This document shows positions 32,708 to 43,900 of a stretch of DNA of 64,000 bases, piece after piece (position 1 is the stretch's first letter; each line of letters begins with the position of its first letter). Below the pieces are notes generated by a model, which saw only the letters and a list, made by a program, of their open reading frames with translations, ran no database searches and was not told the origin of the DNA. This DNA is from Acephala macrosclerotiorum (lineage: Eukaryota; Ascomycota; Leotiomycetes; Helotiales; Mollisiaceae): NCBI GenBank assembly GCA_014904845.1, contig MU119308.1, positions 1 through 64,000 on the forward strand, given 5' to 3'. The position numbers were made by a program, and so were the translations under genes.

Positions 32708-33748
32708 ATGTCGGAACGTCAAGTCATATCAGATGGCTCAAAGCCCTGGGAATCATCAGGTCCTGCAAAGCCGGCAGCACTTCCCGAGGAACCAGGTCCA
32801 TTCGAACTTGCCATCAAGAACCTACCCAAAGAATGCTTCAAGCCATCCACGGTACCCAGCAACACCAAATACGAGGGCGATGCCAAGGACACTCTTAACT
32901 CGGAACAATCAAAAGCATTCGATTTCTCCCCCATGTCACAAGACCTACCTTTTTCCTTTCGTCACCAACTTCGACCATTCAGTACATCCTCCTTCATCCT
33001 TAATACCACGACAAGAAAAACTCGACCTGTGCTCTCATTCATGACCACGGATAGCAGAGTATTCACACTCTTCAAGAAACTTCCTTTCGAACTTCAAATC
33101 AAAATCTGGAACCACGCCATCGCCGATATCGATCCTCGAATCGTCACATTAGCCCCCAAGAGCGGAGAAGTCCCAGCCCTGTTAAACACCTGTCACGCAT
33201 CCAGAAAGGAGCTCAGAAGAGCCTTCACTGTCCTTATCGATCTCGGACTTCAATACGGACAACGCACCGGGTTCGAAGCACTCGTGAACTACGAGACTGA
33301 TACCGTCTTTCTGAAGGAGATGAAATATTGCCGAGAGTATGGCAATAATCCGTTAAGCTACGCTATGCAGTTCTATCCATCTTTTTTGGCTCCAGTAAAG
33401 AAGTTAGCGATCAAGTTGCAGCGATTCGAGTATGTGGATTTCCATCGGAGTTGGGTGAAGGGGTGTTTCTTTTGGGATAGATTGGGTATGGCTTGTCCGG
33501 AGTTGGAGGAGTTGATTTTTGATTTGGAGGGGTTGGCGTATTATACGAATGATGGGAGTATTGTGACGAGGACTGCGGCGGTCAAGTGCTTTAAGGAGGT
33601 TTTAGGGGTTAGTTTGGGGGAGGAGCAGAAGGAGGGGAGGCGGAAGGGGTTGGTTGTATATACAACTACGACGTTGAGGGAGGGGGATAATGTTGGCGCT
33701 TTTGAGTGTTTTAGTCGGGGAGGAAGGAGAGGACAGTACATAGCATGA
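32708..33748 (+). CDS. 2EXR domain protein
   Basis: A single exon of 346 residues. The first ~115 residues are low complexity. The 2EXR domain starts at ~115 with FTLFKKLPFELQIKIWNHAI. It continues with PALLNTCHASRKELRRAF, then YETDTVFLKE, and closes with the CPELEELIFDL strand-loop typical of these proteins. It is a broad fungal family of F-box-like fold (LP-x-E-L-x-x-x-IW), often in many copies per genome, with no established biochemical role. The C-terminus ends in an Arg/Gly patch (SRGGRRGQYIA). It is the leftmost of six 2EXR or 2EXR-like loci. Confidence 0.85.
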   Translation: MSERQVISDGSKPWESSGPAKPAALPEEPGPFELAIKNLPKECFKPSTVPSNTKYEGDAKDTLNSEQSKAFDFSPMSQDLPFSFRHQLRPFSTSSFILNTTTRKTRPVLSFMTTDSRVFTLFKKLPFELQIKIWNHAIADIDPRIVTLAPKSGEVPALLNTCHASRKELRRAFTVLIDLGLQYGQRTGFEALVNYETDTVFLKEMKYCREYGNNPLSYAMQFYPSFLAPVKKLAIKLQRFEYVDFHRSWVKGCFFWDRLGMACPELEELIFDLEGLAYYTNDGSIVTRTAAVKCFKEVLGVSLGEEQKEGRRKGLVVYTTTTLREGDNVGAFECFSRGGRRGQYIA

Positions 33749-33958
33749 GAATGGCGGCTTTATGTATTGCTACTCTGCAAGACTCAGGTCACTCGGAGCT
33801 CTGACCATCAGGATTGGTTTTGAGATACGAACACGAAAGTTCATCTACATCAATACAATAACGTACGACGGCAAGACTTCTCAGAACGCCTGCAAACCAC
33901 CCTCCCAAAGCCATCGCTCATCGAGTCATCAACGCTTCTCTGATCCTTAACTCACAGC

Positions 33959-35031
33959 CTAATAAGTAGCCGCCAACCTCTGCACCAAATACTCCCCACT
34001 CAAGATGTCCTCGTACTTCCTCGCCCCCTTCTCGCCTCCATACGTGCCTTCAATGGCCTCAATCTTCGACTCAAAGTTCGGATTGCAGAAGTACGCCACC
34101 GAATATCTTGCTGGATGCACATCACCCTCCTCCGGCGCTGGTGGTTCTACCACTCTATGCAACGTACTCTTAATAGTATCATTACTCCACCTCGCCAACA
34201 GATCTCCTGCATTGACTACTACTGAGCCTTCAATTGGAGTTGCGTCGATGAAATTTCCGTTGGGAGACTTGACTTGGAGACCACCTCTCATGTCTTGGAA
34301 TAGGAGGGTGATTGAGCCGTAGTCGGTATGTTCCCCTGCTCTAACTTGCAACTTGTTGTTCTTGAATACCGATTTTGGGACTTCGGGGTAGTGAAGCAAA
34401 CGTAAAGTGTTGTCCCCAACATCGGTAAAATGGTCGAAGTATGATTCCGATAGGCCCATCCCAACAGCAATCGCCCTCATGACCTCGATATGTAGTTCTT
34501 TGCATTGGTTGTGAAAATCCAGCATCACGTCCTTGAACTCAACGGCGTCTTCATCTCCACTTGGCCAATTGTTTGGTAGACCCTCTGCTCCTTCGCGACC
34601 GATTTCAATGCTCTCTTTCAAGTCCGGTGCTGCAGCTTTCGCTTTCTCAACGTCCTCTTTGTTCTTCAATATCGACACCTTCTCTCTACCATGTGCAACA
34701 TAACCGCGATTTGCTTCTGGAGTAGTCCATCCCAACGCATCTTTCTGCTCTTGTGGTCTATTGAAGAACTTGGCAGATGTGCTGAATGTTTTTTGGACAG
34801 TCGAGGAGGAGATGGGGATGTGCGTGAGGTAGATGAAGCCTGCGGTTTGGAAGCCGTGGAGGATGGATCGAGCTGTTGCTTGGCGTTGGGATGGGGTGCC
34901 GGTGAGGAAGAGAGAAAAGTCTACTAGCTGTAACGTGTCACTTCCTGGATCTTCTGCGTGGAAGAGAGGAAGGAGGTACCTACAGGGATAAATAAGTTGT
35001 CGCTGTTGACAGCGCTGGTTGGTGGTGCCAT
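33959..35031 (-). CDS. 2-oxoglutarate/Fe(II)-dependent dioxygenase
   Basis: Two exons, 35031-34984 and 34927-33959, with a 56-nt intron (GTAGGT donor, GTTACAG acceptor) encode 338 residues. The junction gives FIPLVDFSLFLTGTP, the family's N-terminal strand. The DSBH core has the iron triad H216-x-D218 (GEHTDYG) and H273 (STLHRVV), and the 2OG-binding R290 in RYSVAYF. This places it in the isopenicillin-N-synthase-like 2OG-Fe(II) superfamily. The substrate is unknown, and the group includes thymine dioxygenase and ethylene-forming-like enzymes. It is transcribed away from an ACMSD-like amidohydrolase 399 bp off, sharing a promoter region. No signal peptide. Confidence 0.9.
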
Positions 35032-35430
35032 TTTGATATGCTTACAGAAGTGGGGTAATGTCCAATCTGGAGTCGAATCTGGCGGCGTTCACAACATTCG
35101 TGAGAGTACCCAACTTGATATATTCTCCTCGAACTTTAATCGAACGATACTTCCCACGGAACAGGCCGCCTCCCGCATTCGTCCAGCCTCGAGTCAGGCA
35201 CGTCGTCGTTGAATGAGGAAGGACGTTGATCTTGGCAGATAAGGTCCAATGGCGGGGTCTGATAAGCATTTTCGCGCCGCGGGTAAAACGACAACAAATA
35301 GTATCCGGTCAACAGACTAAGCCTCACTCTCAGAACCCTTTTTTACTTTTGCTTTAAAACCTTCGTCATTCTCTAACAAGTACATTCGCTTCGGGTTTGA
35401 AAACGGGAATCACGAAAAGGAGGCAGGAAA
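35032..35430. promoter_or_regulatory. shared divergent promoter, dioxygenase and amidohydrolase
   Basis: A 399-bp region between two start codons on opposite strands, so each gene's promoter lies here. A pyrimidine-rich stretch with tttttacttttgctttaaaa precedes the amidohydrolase start. No specific operator is recognised. Confidence 0.55.
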
Positions 35431-36528
35431 ATGGCAGCAACAAAATCTCCAGTGGTGGATATCCACACACACGTCTATCCACCATCTTACATCTCTCTCC
35501 TCAAGTCCCGGGGCAGCATCCCATATATCCGCTCCTTTCCTCCCTCTTCCGCTCTCCGCCTCGTTATCCTCCCGGCGGAAGATACGGAGAGTACTTCACG
35601 TGGAAGGCCTGTTGGAGCGGAGTATTATGATATCTCGAAGAAGATCGAGTTCATGGACAGACACTCCATTGACATCTCTGTGATCTCTTTGGCGAATCCT
35701 TGGTTGGATTGGGTGTCTTCTTCCGAAGCTGGTGCTGCTGCGGAGAGCATCAACAATGAGGTCAACGAAGAGTGTGGAAAATACCCAGGACGATTATTCG
35801 CGTTTGCAACACTTCCCTTGAGCGGTGGAAAGGATATCATTGTGAAAGAAATTTCGAGATTAAAACAACTCAAATATATGCGCGGTATTATCCTCGGCAC
35901 CACTGGTCTAGGAAAAGGACTCGATGACCCAGATCTCCTGCCAATCTTCAAAGCATTACAAGATGCCAAACTTCCGATATTTCTGCATCCGCATTACGGC
36001 CTCCCAAGTTCGGTTTGGGGAGAACGAGCTAGTGATTACGGACATGTCCTTCCTCTTGCTCTAGGATTTCCCATGGAAACGACGATAGCCATCACACGCA
36101 TGATTGTCGCTGGTGTTTTTGAAACAGTACCTGAGCTGGAAATGATCCTGGCTCACTCTGGTGGAACCCTCCCCTTCCTCGCCGGCCGCATTGAATCGTG
36201 TATCGAGCACGACGCTCATCTCAAAGCAGAAGGCAAGTTAGGCTCTGGTCGGAAAACCGTCTGGGAGATTCTAAAGAAGAACATCTACCTAGATGCAGTG
36301 GTGTACAGTGAAGTGGGATTGAATGCCGCTATCCAGGCTAGTGGCAAGGATAGGATCATGTTTGGGACGGACCATCCCTTCTTTCCTCCACTTGAAGGGG
36401 AGAATGAGAGGTGGGCAAGTGTGGAGACGAATTATGAGGCTATTTTTGGGGCGTTGGGGAGTGGGACGGATGATGCGTTAGCGTCACTGGGAGGAAATGC
36501 TGTCAGAGTGCTGAATTTGTCGATATAA
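35431..36528 (+). CDS. ACMSD-like amidohydrolase
   Basis: A single exon of 365 residues with a TIM-barrel amidohydrolase-2 pattern. The metal motif is DIHTHVYP (H12, H14), a barrel His is in FLHPHYG (H186/H188), another in LAHSGGTLP (H242), and the acid is in MFGTDHPFF (D314). The arrangement is that of aminocarboxymuconate-semialdehyde decarboxylase and related non-oxidative decarboxylases (zinc, aromatic or muconate acids). The exact substrate is uncertain; 2,3-dihydroxybenzoate-type decarboxylases are close relatives. The head-to-head neighbour is a 2OG dioxygenase, so a joint role in aromatic or nucleobase catabolism is conceivable but unproven. The start is the first ATG after a purine-rich leader. 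Confidence 0.85.
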   Translation: MAATKSPVVDIHTHVYPPSYISLLKSRGSIPYIRSFPPSSALRLVILPAEDTESTSRGRPVGAEYYDISKKIEFMDRHSIDISVISLANPWLDWVSSSEAGAAAESINNEVNEECGKYPGRLFAFATLPLSGGKDIIVKEISRLKQLKYMRGIILGTTGLGKGLDDPDLLPIFKALQDAKLPIFLHPHYGLPSSVWGERASDYGHVLPLALGFPMETTIAITRMIVAGVFETVPELEMILAHSGGTLPFLAGRIESCIEHDAHLKAEGKLGSGRKTVWEILKKNIYLDAVVYSEVGLNAAIQASGKDRIMFGTDHPFFPPLEGENERWASVETNYEAIFGALGSGTDDALASLGGNAVRVLNLSI

Positions 36529-37841
36529 GGTTCCTGAGTGTGCTTTCGGGCTTGCATAAGTTCATGGTCCCTTCGAATTCCTTCAAGCACGTCTCTTGAG
36601 CCAACCGATCCGGGGTTTAGACTGGGGATTTTCGAGCAAGAGGAGTCACATTGTCAAACTGTCTGGGGTGGGGCCGATGTAGTGGGTCCGTACATGCATG
36701 CATCAAGTTTCTGATGTTTCTGCTGCTGATCAGGTGAATGAAGACGGTTCAACGTTTCCGTTTCAAATGCGAGGTCCTGCGCATCGAGATCTTCACCCCG
36801 TATAGCACCTTCCTCACCACTCATTGCGCCCCCCAGACTCTCCAACTTCCCCAGATCATTCGTTCTCAGAAATTATTCCTTCTCCTTGACGTCTTAATGA
36901 ACTCACACACCTTCAGTCAACTCTAGTCAACTCCATCTCGAACCCTCATTTCTCTCTACAGGAGGCGACAAAGCTTTCGAGAAAATTCATGAATAACCTG
37001 ATGGACAGGGCGAGTTGGGACGAGTGGGATTCCTGGAGAGAGTGGCAGGGTGTCACTTGGAGGCAGCCAACGAGCATTTATCTAGTGTAGAAGATTATAT
37101 TATGGTGAAGACAATCACTTGGAGCGAAATAGGAAGAAGTGCAAGGAGGGGCTGTTATAGTAGAGTGAATGATCGTTAGCGAAGCGAGGCGCTTCCATTC
37201 AAGAGAACGAGTCCCAACACCCAAGAAACCCTCCCACCCACCTCGAACACAAGCCAAAAACACCTAAAAGGCCAAAGAAAGATCCAGAAAAAAACTCAAA
37301 TCTCCCGCAAGAGATCATAGAAAACCGCAGATCTTGGCAGAGACATCCTCTTCAGATGCACATCCACTACTTTGATTTTTGAAGGAGCTATTCCAAAGTC
37401 GAACGATATCACGTTGCCGGTGAAACCAATTAAGGCCACTTAGCGCGTGTACAGCCTGTCCTTGGAGATATGATAAATATGTGCTCATTTGAACTTGTAT
37501 CTACCGAAAAGGTTGTTGGGTGAAGGTGAGAACGTGGGAGTTTTGGAAGGGAGTTTGGAGGGTTAGCGAGATGTGGAGAACTCACTTTGGCGACGATGTG
37601 TTCATTTCTAGCGTGGGAAGCTTACCTACAAAGGTAGTCGAAATAGCTTTGTGATTAAGAGACTTCATAGTAAGAATGGCGGTGGTGTGCAGTCAATATT
37701 CCCGTTAGGGAAGATTTCCCTCGCATGGAAAATACGGAGCAGCTCACGAGCTCTGATAACGCTTTCACACTGATGCAATGAGCCCCCCAAAACAATTCCA
37801 GTCTCAATAACGTACAGTCTCTGGTAAAAATTTACCACTCA
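36529..37841. other. intergenic region, no recognised gene
   Basis: About 1.3 kb. It contains a catgcatgcat run near 36694 and purine-rich stretches around 37000-37050. Short open stretches (36654-36926, 37078-37263) lack motifs. I see no gene. Confidence 0.45.
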
Positions 37842-38636
37842 TCAAAACTGCCACTCCGTGGCTCCCCAAGCCTTCACCCGAAATATTGGCTTCACCACCT
37901 CCTCTCCTTCGCCCCTCTTCCTTACCATCTTCAACCGCAACTCCTTCCACAGCCCATTCATCTGCGCCAGCTCAAAACCCTTACCCGCCTCAATCAACTG
38001 TCTTTTCTCCTCCCTATCACAAAAACCCATATACGCTTCCTCGCCAGAGATCTCCACAAAATCCACCCTCTTACCCTTAACCCGGCTTCCGAAAACAATA
38101 TACAACGTCTTCAATTCCGGGGCGTAACATTGGATCAGATTCCAGAGATCTAGTTCTCTCTGACTAACCCAGAAAGAAGTCAAGTGGGCGCGTTGTTGGA
38201 AAGAGATTGCGACGGGTTGGGCTGGGCGCAGGGAGTGGTAATGCATCGTCGCAGTCGCCCGAAGTCCCAAGGAGTTGTTGAGCTAAAGAGTATCTTTCTC
38301 ATGATTTATATAATAATGGAACTCTCCGACTGCTAGATGGCTAATTCTTTTTGTGTATGTTTGTTGGGCTCCGTAGCGAGATTCTAAACATGCTTGGAGA
38401 ACGGAGGGGATGGAACTTTGTTTGGGCTGAATAGAGAAAACTTGCTTGGGGATGTCGTCTATTGCAAAGTTCCAGATCTTGAGTCGGAGTTCAGCAGGAA
38501 GGAAGCTAAAGAGAAGGAAGTCTTGCGCAGGAATTTGGGGAGGAGTGGTGCCGTAGATGGCAGCACGTGAGCTTGTCATACCCCGCCAAGTGAGCATCTT
38601 GAAGCCACCGAAGTTCAATGTCGGTCCCCACGTCAT
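37842..38636 (-). pseudogene. 2EXR domain gene broken by one in-frame stop
   Basis: The minus strand reads a 2EXR protein in a single frame: LLFSFLPAELRLKIWNFAI near the start, SVLQACLESRYGAQ, then FHYYINHEKDTL. At 38283-38285 a TAG interrupts it. The same frame resumes immediately as LNNSLGLRATATMHYHSLRP and continues to a normal stop at 37842. The spacing after DT fits the family (YETDTVFL in the 32708 gene), so the stop most likely replaced a codon such as TGG or CAG. No intron fits the site, and the sequence after TAG is not a known readthrough context. If the stop is real, a ~118-residue product would lack the second half of the domain. Confidence 0.75.
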
Positions 38637-39496
38637 TGAAATTAGTTGATAAGCTCCTCCATGGGTCCAAATACTCTTCTTAAAAATAATACTTTTGTGT
38701 TCTCACAAACTTTTGAATTTCCGGCGATGGCAGTGACCATGGTAGAGTCGATGTGGTTCGCGCTTTTAATTGGCGGATTAGGCGAATGCCCCTGCATGAC
38801 ATCAGCAGGTCTTCCTTTGGCGATCAAAAGCTCTTGTTTGCCATTTCGATGGTGTATCAGCTAGCATATATATGGAATCTTCCCTATTTGTACGGCTTTG
38901 GTGGTCATATGACTGGAAAAGCTTGCTGGAAGTGTTTCAGGCGGAAGTGCTGTGAGCGTGCATTGCCTCGCCTGTCTTGATTTCGGCGGCCTCGGAGTCT
39001 GTCACATGTAGCAGGAAGTACTTTGGAAATGTAAATCTATCAAGAAAAAAGCCAAGGTCGTGTCAACTTGAACATTGTAAAGGAGCTTGAGCTACTGCAT
39101 GCTTTTCCTCCCCTCACCCTTAATGCTGCTCCCTTCATGTCAGTGCCCTCCATCTTTGAGCTCAACTCCTCAAGATTCTTGCTCATCTCGTACAGATCAT
39201 TATCCGTCATTGTCACTGTTCCAAGTTGCCATCTTGTATTCTTAACACAATTGCAACAAATCTCACGCATGAGGTTACTTGGCTTGTAGGAGAGTATTCT
39301 CTCTTGACATGCAAGTAGAAGAAATTGCACTGGCCATCCTTGATCATTGTGTTTCCAAAATATCAATCCGGCCTAGCCCCTTTAGACAACCCATTCCTTC
39401 CCTTTCTGAAAATCACCAAACTTGGGACCCAACCCTCAACCACACCTGAACCAGCTAGCTCCCGCACCTTCCCCAACGAACTCACTCCCCCTCACA

Positions 39497-39511
39497 TATA
39501 GATTTAAATAA
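39497..39511 (+). repeat. 15-bp TA-rich box, copy 1
   Basis: tatagatttaaataa, identical to 40955-40969, ~135 bp before the small hydrophobic reading frame at 39646. It resembles a TATA-type core promoter, but both the 15-mer and its position are only suggestive. Confidence 0.35.
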
Positions 39512-39645
39512 ACATATTTTGTCCAACCAAATCCCTGGTGTATTTCTGGTAACACAGTCAACCACCGGGTGCTTGCAAGCACTTTCCGATTTGGCTAGCC
39601 CCTTGAAAAACTGGTCTCTCCCAAACCGGTTTTCTAAGATATGTT

Positions 39646-39861
39646 ATGTTACCTCTGACAGCTCTGAGTTTTTGTTTCTTTTTGTTGCTGTTGCTGTTGA
39701 AAGTGGAACTTATTTTGGGAACTTTCGAGTTTTTGGGGGTGGATTCGATGGGGCGGGAGGACCCGAGTACCCCAGCGAGAAAGGAGGCGCGGAGAGGATC
39801 GGTAGCCCAGCTTGAGTTTGTAAAATTAATCAAGTGGCTAAAGACATGGCGTTCAAGATAG
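39646..39861 (+). CDS. candidate small membrane or secreted protein (weak)
   Basis: 71 codons in one frame. The first ~26 residues are strongly hydrophobic (LSFCFFLLLLLLKVELILG), like a signal anchor, followed by a hydrophilic basic tail (PARKEARRG, then LIKWLKTWRSR). No homology is recognised. A TA-rich box lies ~135 bp upstream. Openness of a T-rich stretch by chance is a real alternative, and there is an overlapping open stretch on the other strand. Confidence 0.25.
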   Translation: MLPLTALSFCFFLLLLLLKVELILGTFEFLGVDSMGREDPSTPARKEARRGSVAQLEFVKLIKWLKTWRSR

Positions 39862-40954
39862 GCATTGTCATTGTTTTGCATATCTCATTCTGCGGACGAA
39901 CTGCGGAAGGCTTTAATTGGGCCTCTTATTCTTTGCCAAACAGATGAATATCCTCAAGTTAAATAGGAGACTGTACTCACTTTGTTACACATCTCAGTTC
40001 TGCAGACATGCTCCGAGAGCTTTCTATTGGTCGACCAGCTCTATGCAAAGTGGGTGGATGTCTAAAGTTCGAAGATACAATTAATGTCCCAGCTGTAGAG
40101 AGTCTCACCTCCAAATCTTTGCTGGAGCTAAGATCTGGGGCACTAAACTCTTTTCCTGGACTCAGATTAATGTAATGCCGATGAAGATGTGCAACGAAAC
40201 TTATCATTGTCTCAGTGTCGAAAGGACAATGAAGAATTTTTCGTTGCACGTCCCACAGCCGACGCGTCGGTCTGCTTAGCTTACCTTTTTGGTGATTTTT
40301 TGCATGCTTGATTGACGTCCATGATATGGGTCAAGGCGGGGCAGACTGATGGCAGGGGTGGACACGAGCAAGGAAAGAGACTCAATTGATGATCGGCCAG
40401 TCTGTAGGTGATATCTTTGGAACAGGTGCTAGAATTTGGACAGAGCATATGCTGTATGATGGACTCGAGATCGTCGATGCTTCGGTGGGTCTAGAGGAGC
40501 ATTGAAGCTTTCGTACTAGAATCGAGGAGGCACTTGGGCTGCGGTTATTAGTAGATGCCACGAGTGTATCGCACTTCTCAAGGAAGCAGCATGATAGAGG
40601 TCTTGATGGCGCTGCAACTTGACTTAAAACATCTTCAATTGATGGCTGGACTTGGCAGTGAAGTATTGCTAGTATTAATCCTTGCGAAGATAGACAGAGG
40701 AATTGAGGGCGTTGAGCTGCCAATTGTGAAAAAGATTCTTGCCTGAGTCAAAAAAGCTGCCAAGATGGATACGACGATGGCTTTGGGCTACTGAAGAGAC
40801 CGTAGATCTTGCACCGCTTACTAGATGCCCTGGATTTCCTACCAGAATCTCTCTCTCGATTTTCAGAAGTGAACGCGTCGCGGTTCCCAACTCGCGTCGC
40901 TCACCCCTCAACGAATTCCCCACTAACCTAAACGAGCCACCACTTTAGGCCCCG

Positions 40955-40969
40955 TATAGATTTAAATAA
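40955..40969 (+). repeat. 15-bp TA-rich box, copy 2
   Basis: Exact second copy of tatagatttaaataa (copy 1 at 39497). Downstream, 41000-41293 is a 97-codon open stretch that also has a short aromatic-hydrophobic segment (CFCFFALHLFGFFV). Confidence 0.35.
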
Positions 40970-43900
40970 GCAAATCTTCTGCATCGAAGCACAACAGGCG
41001 TGTTACCAGACTTGGTAGCTCAGGTCAAATTGTGCTTCACGGAGGAAAGAGAAAATCGCCTGCCCCGAGCTCAAAAGCGAGAGCACACGCCATCACGAAA
41101 AAAAATCCCACTCAACACCGAGGGATTTTCAATAGCCCACCTCGAAATCGAGGGTTATTGTTTTTGCTTTTTTGCTCTGCATCTTTTTGGATTTTTTGTT
41201 CGTAGTAAGGATGAAGTTGTTGAATCTTTTTTTGGCAATTTTTTAATGCGATTTTGGAGCTCGCTTAGAAAGGAGGTCGAAGCGAGCTCGTGAGACAAAA
41301 ATATTGTGAAGGAAGGGCATTTGTTTCCGAGAGCTACGAGAGTTCTCTTGATGCATTGATGTGGTAGGAGCAGCGGCTGGCTTGACTCTAGTGCTTAATC
41401 TCGTGACGTGTGCCGTCAGTTTTTGACAGTCTACACTGTCACACGGCTGTGGGCATCTGCAGAGGTGCTCACTCAAAAGACAGCAAATTGCTTTCGAGAC
41501 GTGTCGTTCAACATTGAAGGAGGCCTAGGGACAATTATCCTCACGACATGCAACATGATATTTGAAAATATTCGACTAAGGAAGGGACCTTGGTACGAGC
41601 GAAGTGCGACAAAACAGCTCGTGAGCGAATGAGTGAGGGGCAATTGTTCTCTCGGTATGTAATATAAATTTAGTCAGGAATGGCTAGAGATCCATGCCAG
41701 AGGGGACATTTGTAACAACTTCCAACAGATCCCGAGGAGTGACTTCGATGTCGTCCCTAGGTCGGACGTTGAGAACCTTTCAAAGTCCAAGCGACAGCTG
41801 GACATCAGGCAACATACAAGAAAATAGAGCGCAGAATAGAGCAGAGACCACGGATTCAGAACGAAATATTGGGTCTGAGTGATGCATTCCGGTGTTTAGG
41901 CTCCATCTGCGGAGGTAGGCGTGCTGGCGCACTGCTCTTTGGGCAGAGAGGCACCGTCAAATGATGCCTCACTTAGATCATGTTGATTTTTGACTCAGAT
42001 TGCGAAGATATCAAAGCTTGAGGGCAATTAGAACAATACCTGCACTATTTGGCAAGTTTTAAGTCAATGTGTAACTCTGCATTGCTCATCCAGTCTCAGG
42101 GAATGGACGAATTCGCCACGACTTGAGATTGCCGACGCCAGCCCGATGTGCTTTCCGCAAAACATGATATTTCCTCGCTCGCCGCTTCTCATGCTGTGTT
42201 GGTTTTGATATGCCAGCTGATCATTTTCGGAGAATGCGATTTCTTTTGGCACAGATGGACATGGTAACTCCTACCGACTCCGTCCGTGCCTTCCTATCGT
42301 ATCTCTCAAGTCTGCTCCAACAGAAGGTGTTGAGAGTCCATCCCGTTCTCCAAACTGAATTCGATCACTTCCCCTCAAACTGGCACGCAGACGAAGGGGA
42401 ATTTACGAGCATATTGCCTGAATAAATGGACATTCGATAGAGTGAGATCCATCGAGGAAAAGTGCACTGCCACTTGGTTCCGCTTGGTGCAACAGTGATT
42501 TTTCAGGACCAGAAAGCGAGTTTGCATGACGGAATATCACAATATCAAGAAATAATAACTCATGAGCATAGACTACGACTCGAAATCCACGCAAGAAAGA
42601 AAAGCATTCTCAGTGATCTAAAGCAGTCCCAACTTTCGAGTTCAAAGCAGCGGCAACAGTAAACAAAAACGCAGCAGGAGGACGTTGCTAGCACCGGATA
42701 GTTCTCTCCAAAACCACAGCGCCAAACTTTGGGACCGAACTATCCCAAGCCACCTCAAACTCTCCAGAATTTCATCTTCCGTCGACTAAACACGAAGCCC
42801 GTACACGCAAAGGGGCACCTCATCGGAGCTCTCCGACACGTTCCTGAAGCACTTCTAGAACAATCCAGAATGTCCAGCGGGTCCAGCACTGACCGGGGGA
42901 GGCCATTCCGAACCAGAAAGTCCATCCACCTTCCAAGTTCCGCTCCATACACGAGCACGAGCAGTTGCCGAGTACAGTCATGTCAACCATCGACTCAGAC
43001 TACAACACGGACACCCAGACGGGCCCTTCAAAAAATCCGCCCGCTCACGTTTTCCCAGGGACCGCATCGCCCAACTTCGTTCGAAACTCGCTGGCCGTGG
43101 AGCTCCACTCCTGAGTGTGAATTTCGAGATGAGGTTTTCTTGATGACCGACGGCCACGCTCCCGCTATTCATAGCACATCATCGCATTCCCGAGTTTGAC
43201 AGATCCGTGACAAGCATAGCACGTTCCATTTCCAGGTCGGCAAACTGCTCCGCTTACATCAGAAAATTTTCGTTTCCATCGAGTAAGAAGGCGATGTTTT
43301 CTTCCAATCGGAGATTTTCCTTTCGCCAAGAGAAAGCCTTCCCGAAACCATCCCGGTCGGAATTTCTTTCTGGAAGTATTTTTTTCCTCCCATCGTTTGA
43401 TGGGAGGATGGGTGGTTCCTACCTATGTGGCTTAATCCAGAGGATTTCGAGAAAGGTTCGGTTCGGAAGCATGCATGCAACGGGATTGCGAACAGATGGC
43501 AGATGTGGGACGAGGATCACGGAGTACTAAAGGAGTTAAGCCTCGAGCTCTCGGAGTTCAACAAGGTGGATCTCGTCGAGTAATTCTCGAGTAAGAAGTT
43601 ATGCGTGTTGCGAAACGTGCTCTGAAGGGAAAGGAAGCCTGGAACCGTGCCTTGCTTCTTCGCAATTATTGGCAAATAGCGTTTTCAAAGTCGTAATTCT
43701 TGTGCCAGTACGGGGAATGAAGGGCTTTGCTGGTTGTTAGGTAACAGCATCATGGAGACTGGTTGCGTCGTTACACGAAACGTGCTGGGCGGCAGAAAGA
43801 ATTGGGATCCTGGGCAAATGTGCCTCTCGAGGCGGTCGTCACGATCGAATGTGTGGAAAGGACGCATATTTCATTACTTCATCGGTGTCACACAGCCTTG

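Noticed and set aside
38281..38287. Intron or programmed readthrough explaining the TAG in the 37842-38636 2EXR gene
   Set aside because: No GT-AG pair fits the frame, and the codon after the stop is not a known readthrough signal. A simple nonsense change is more likely, though readthrough is not excluded.
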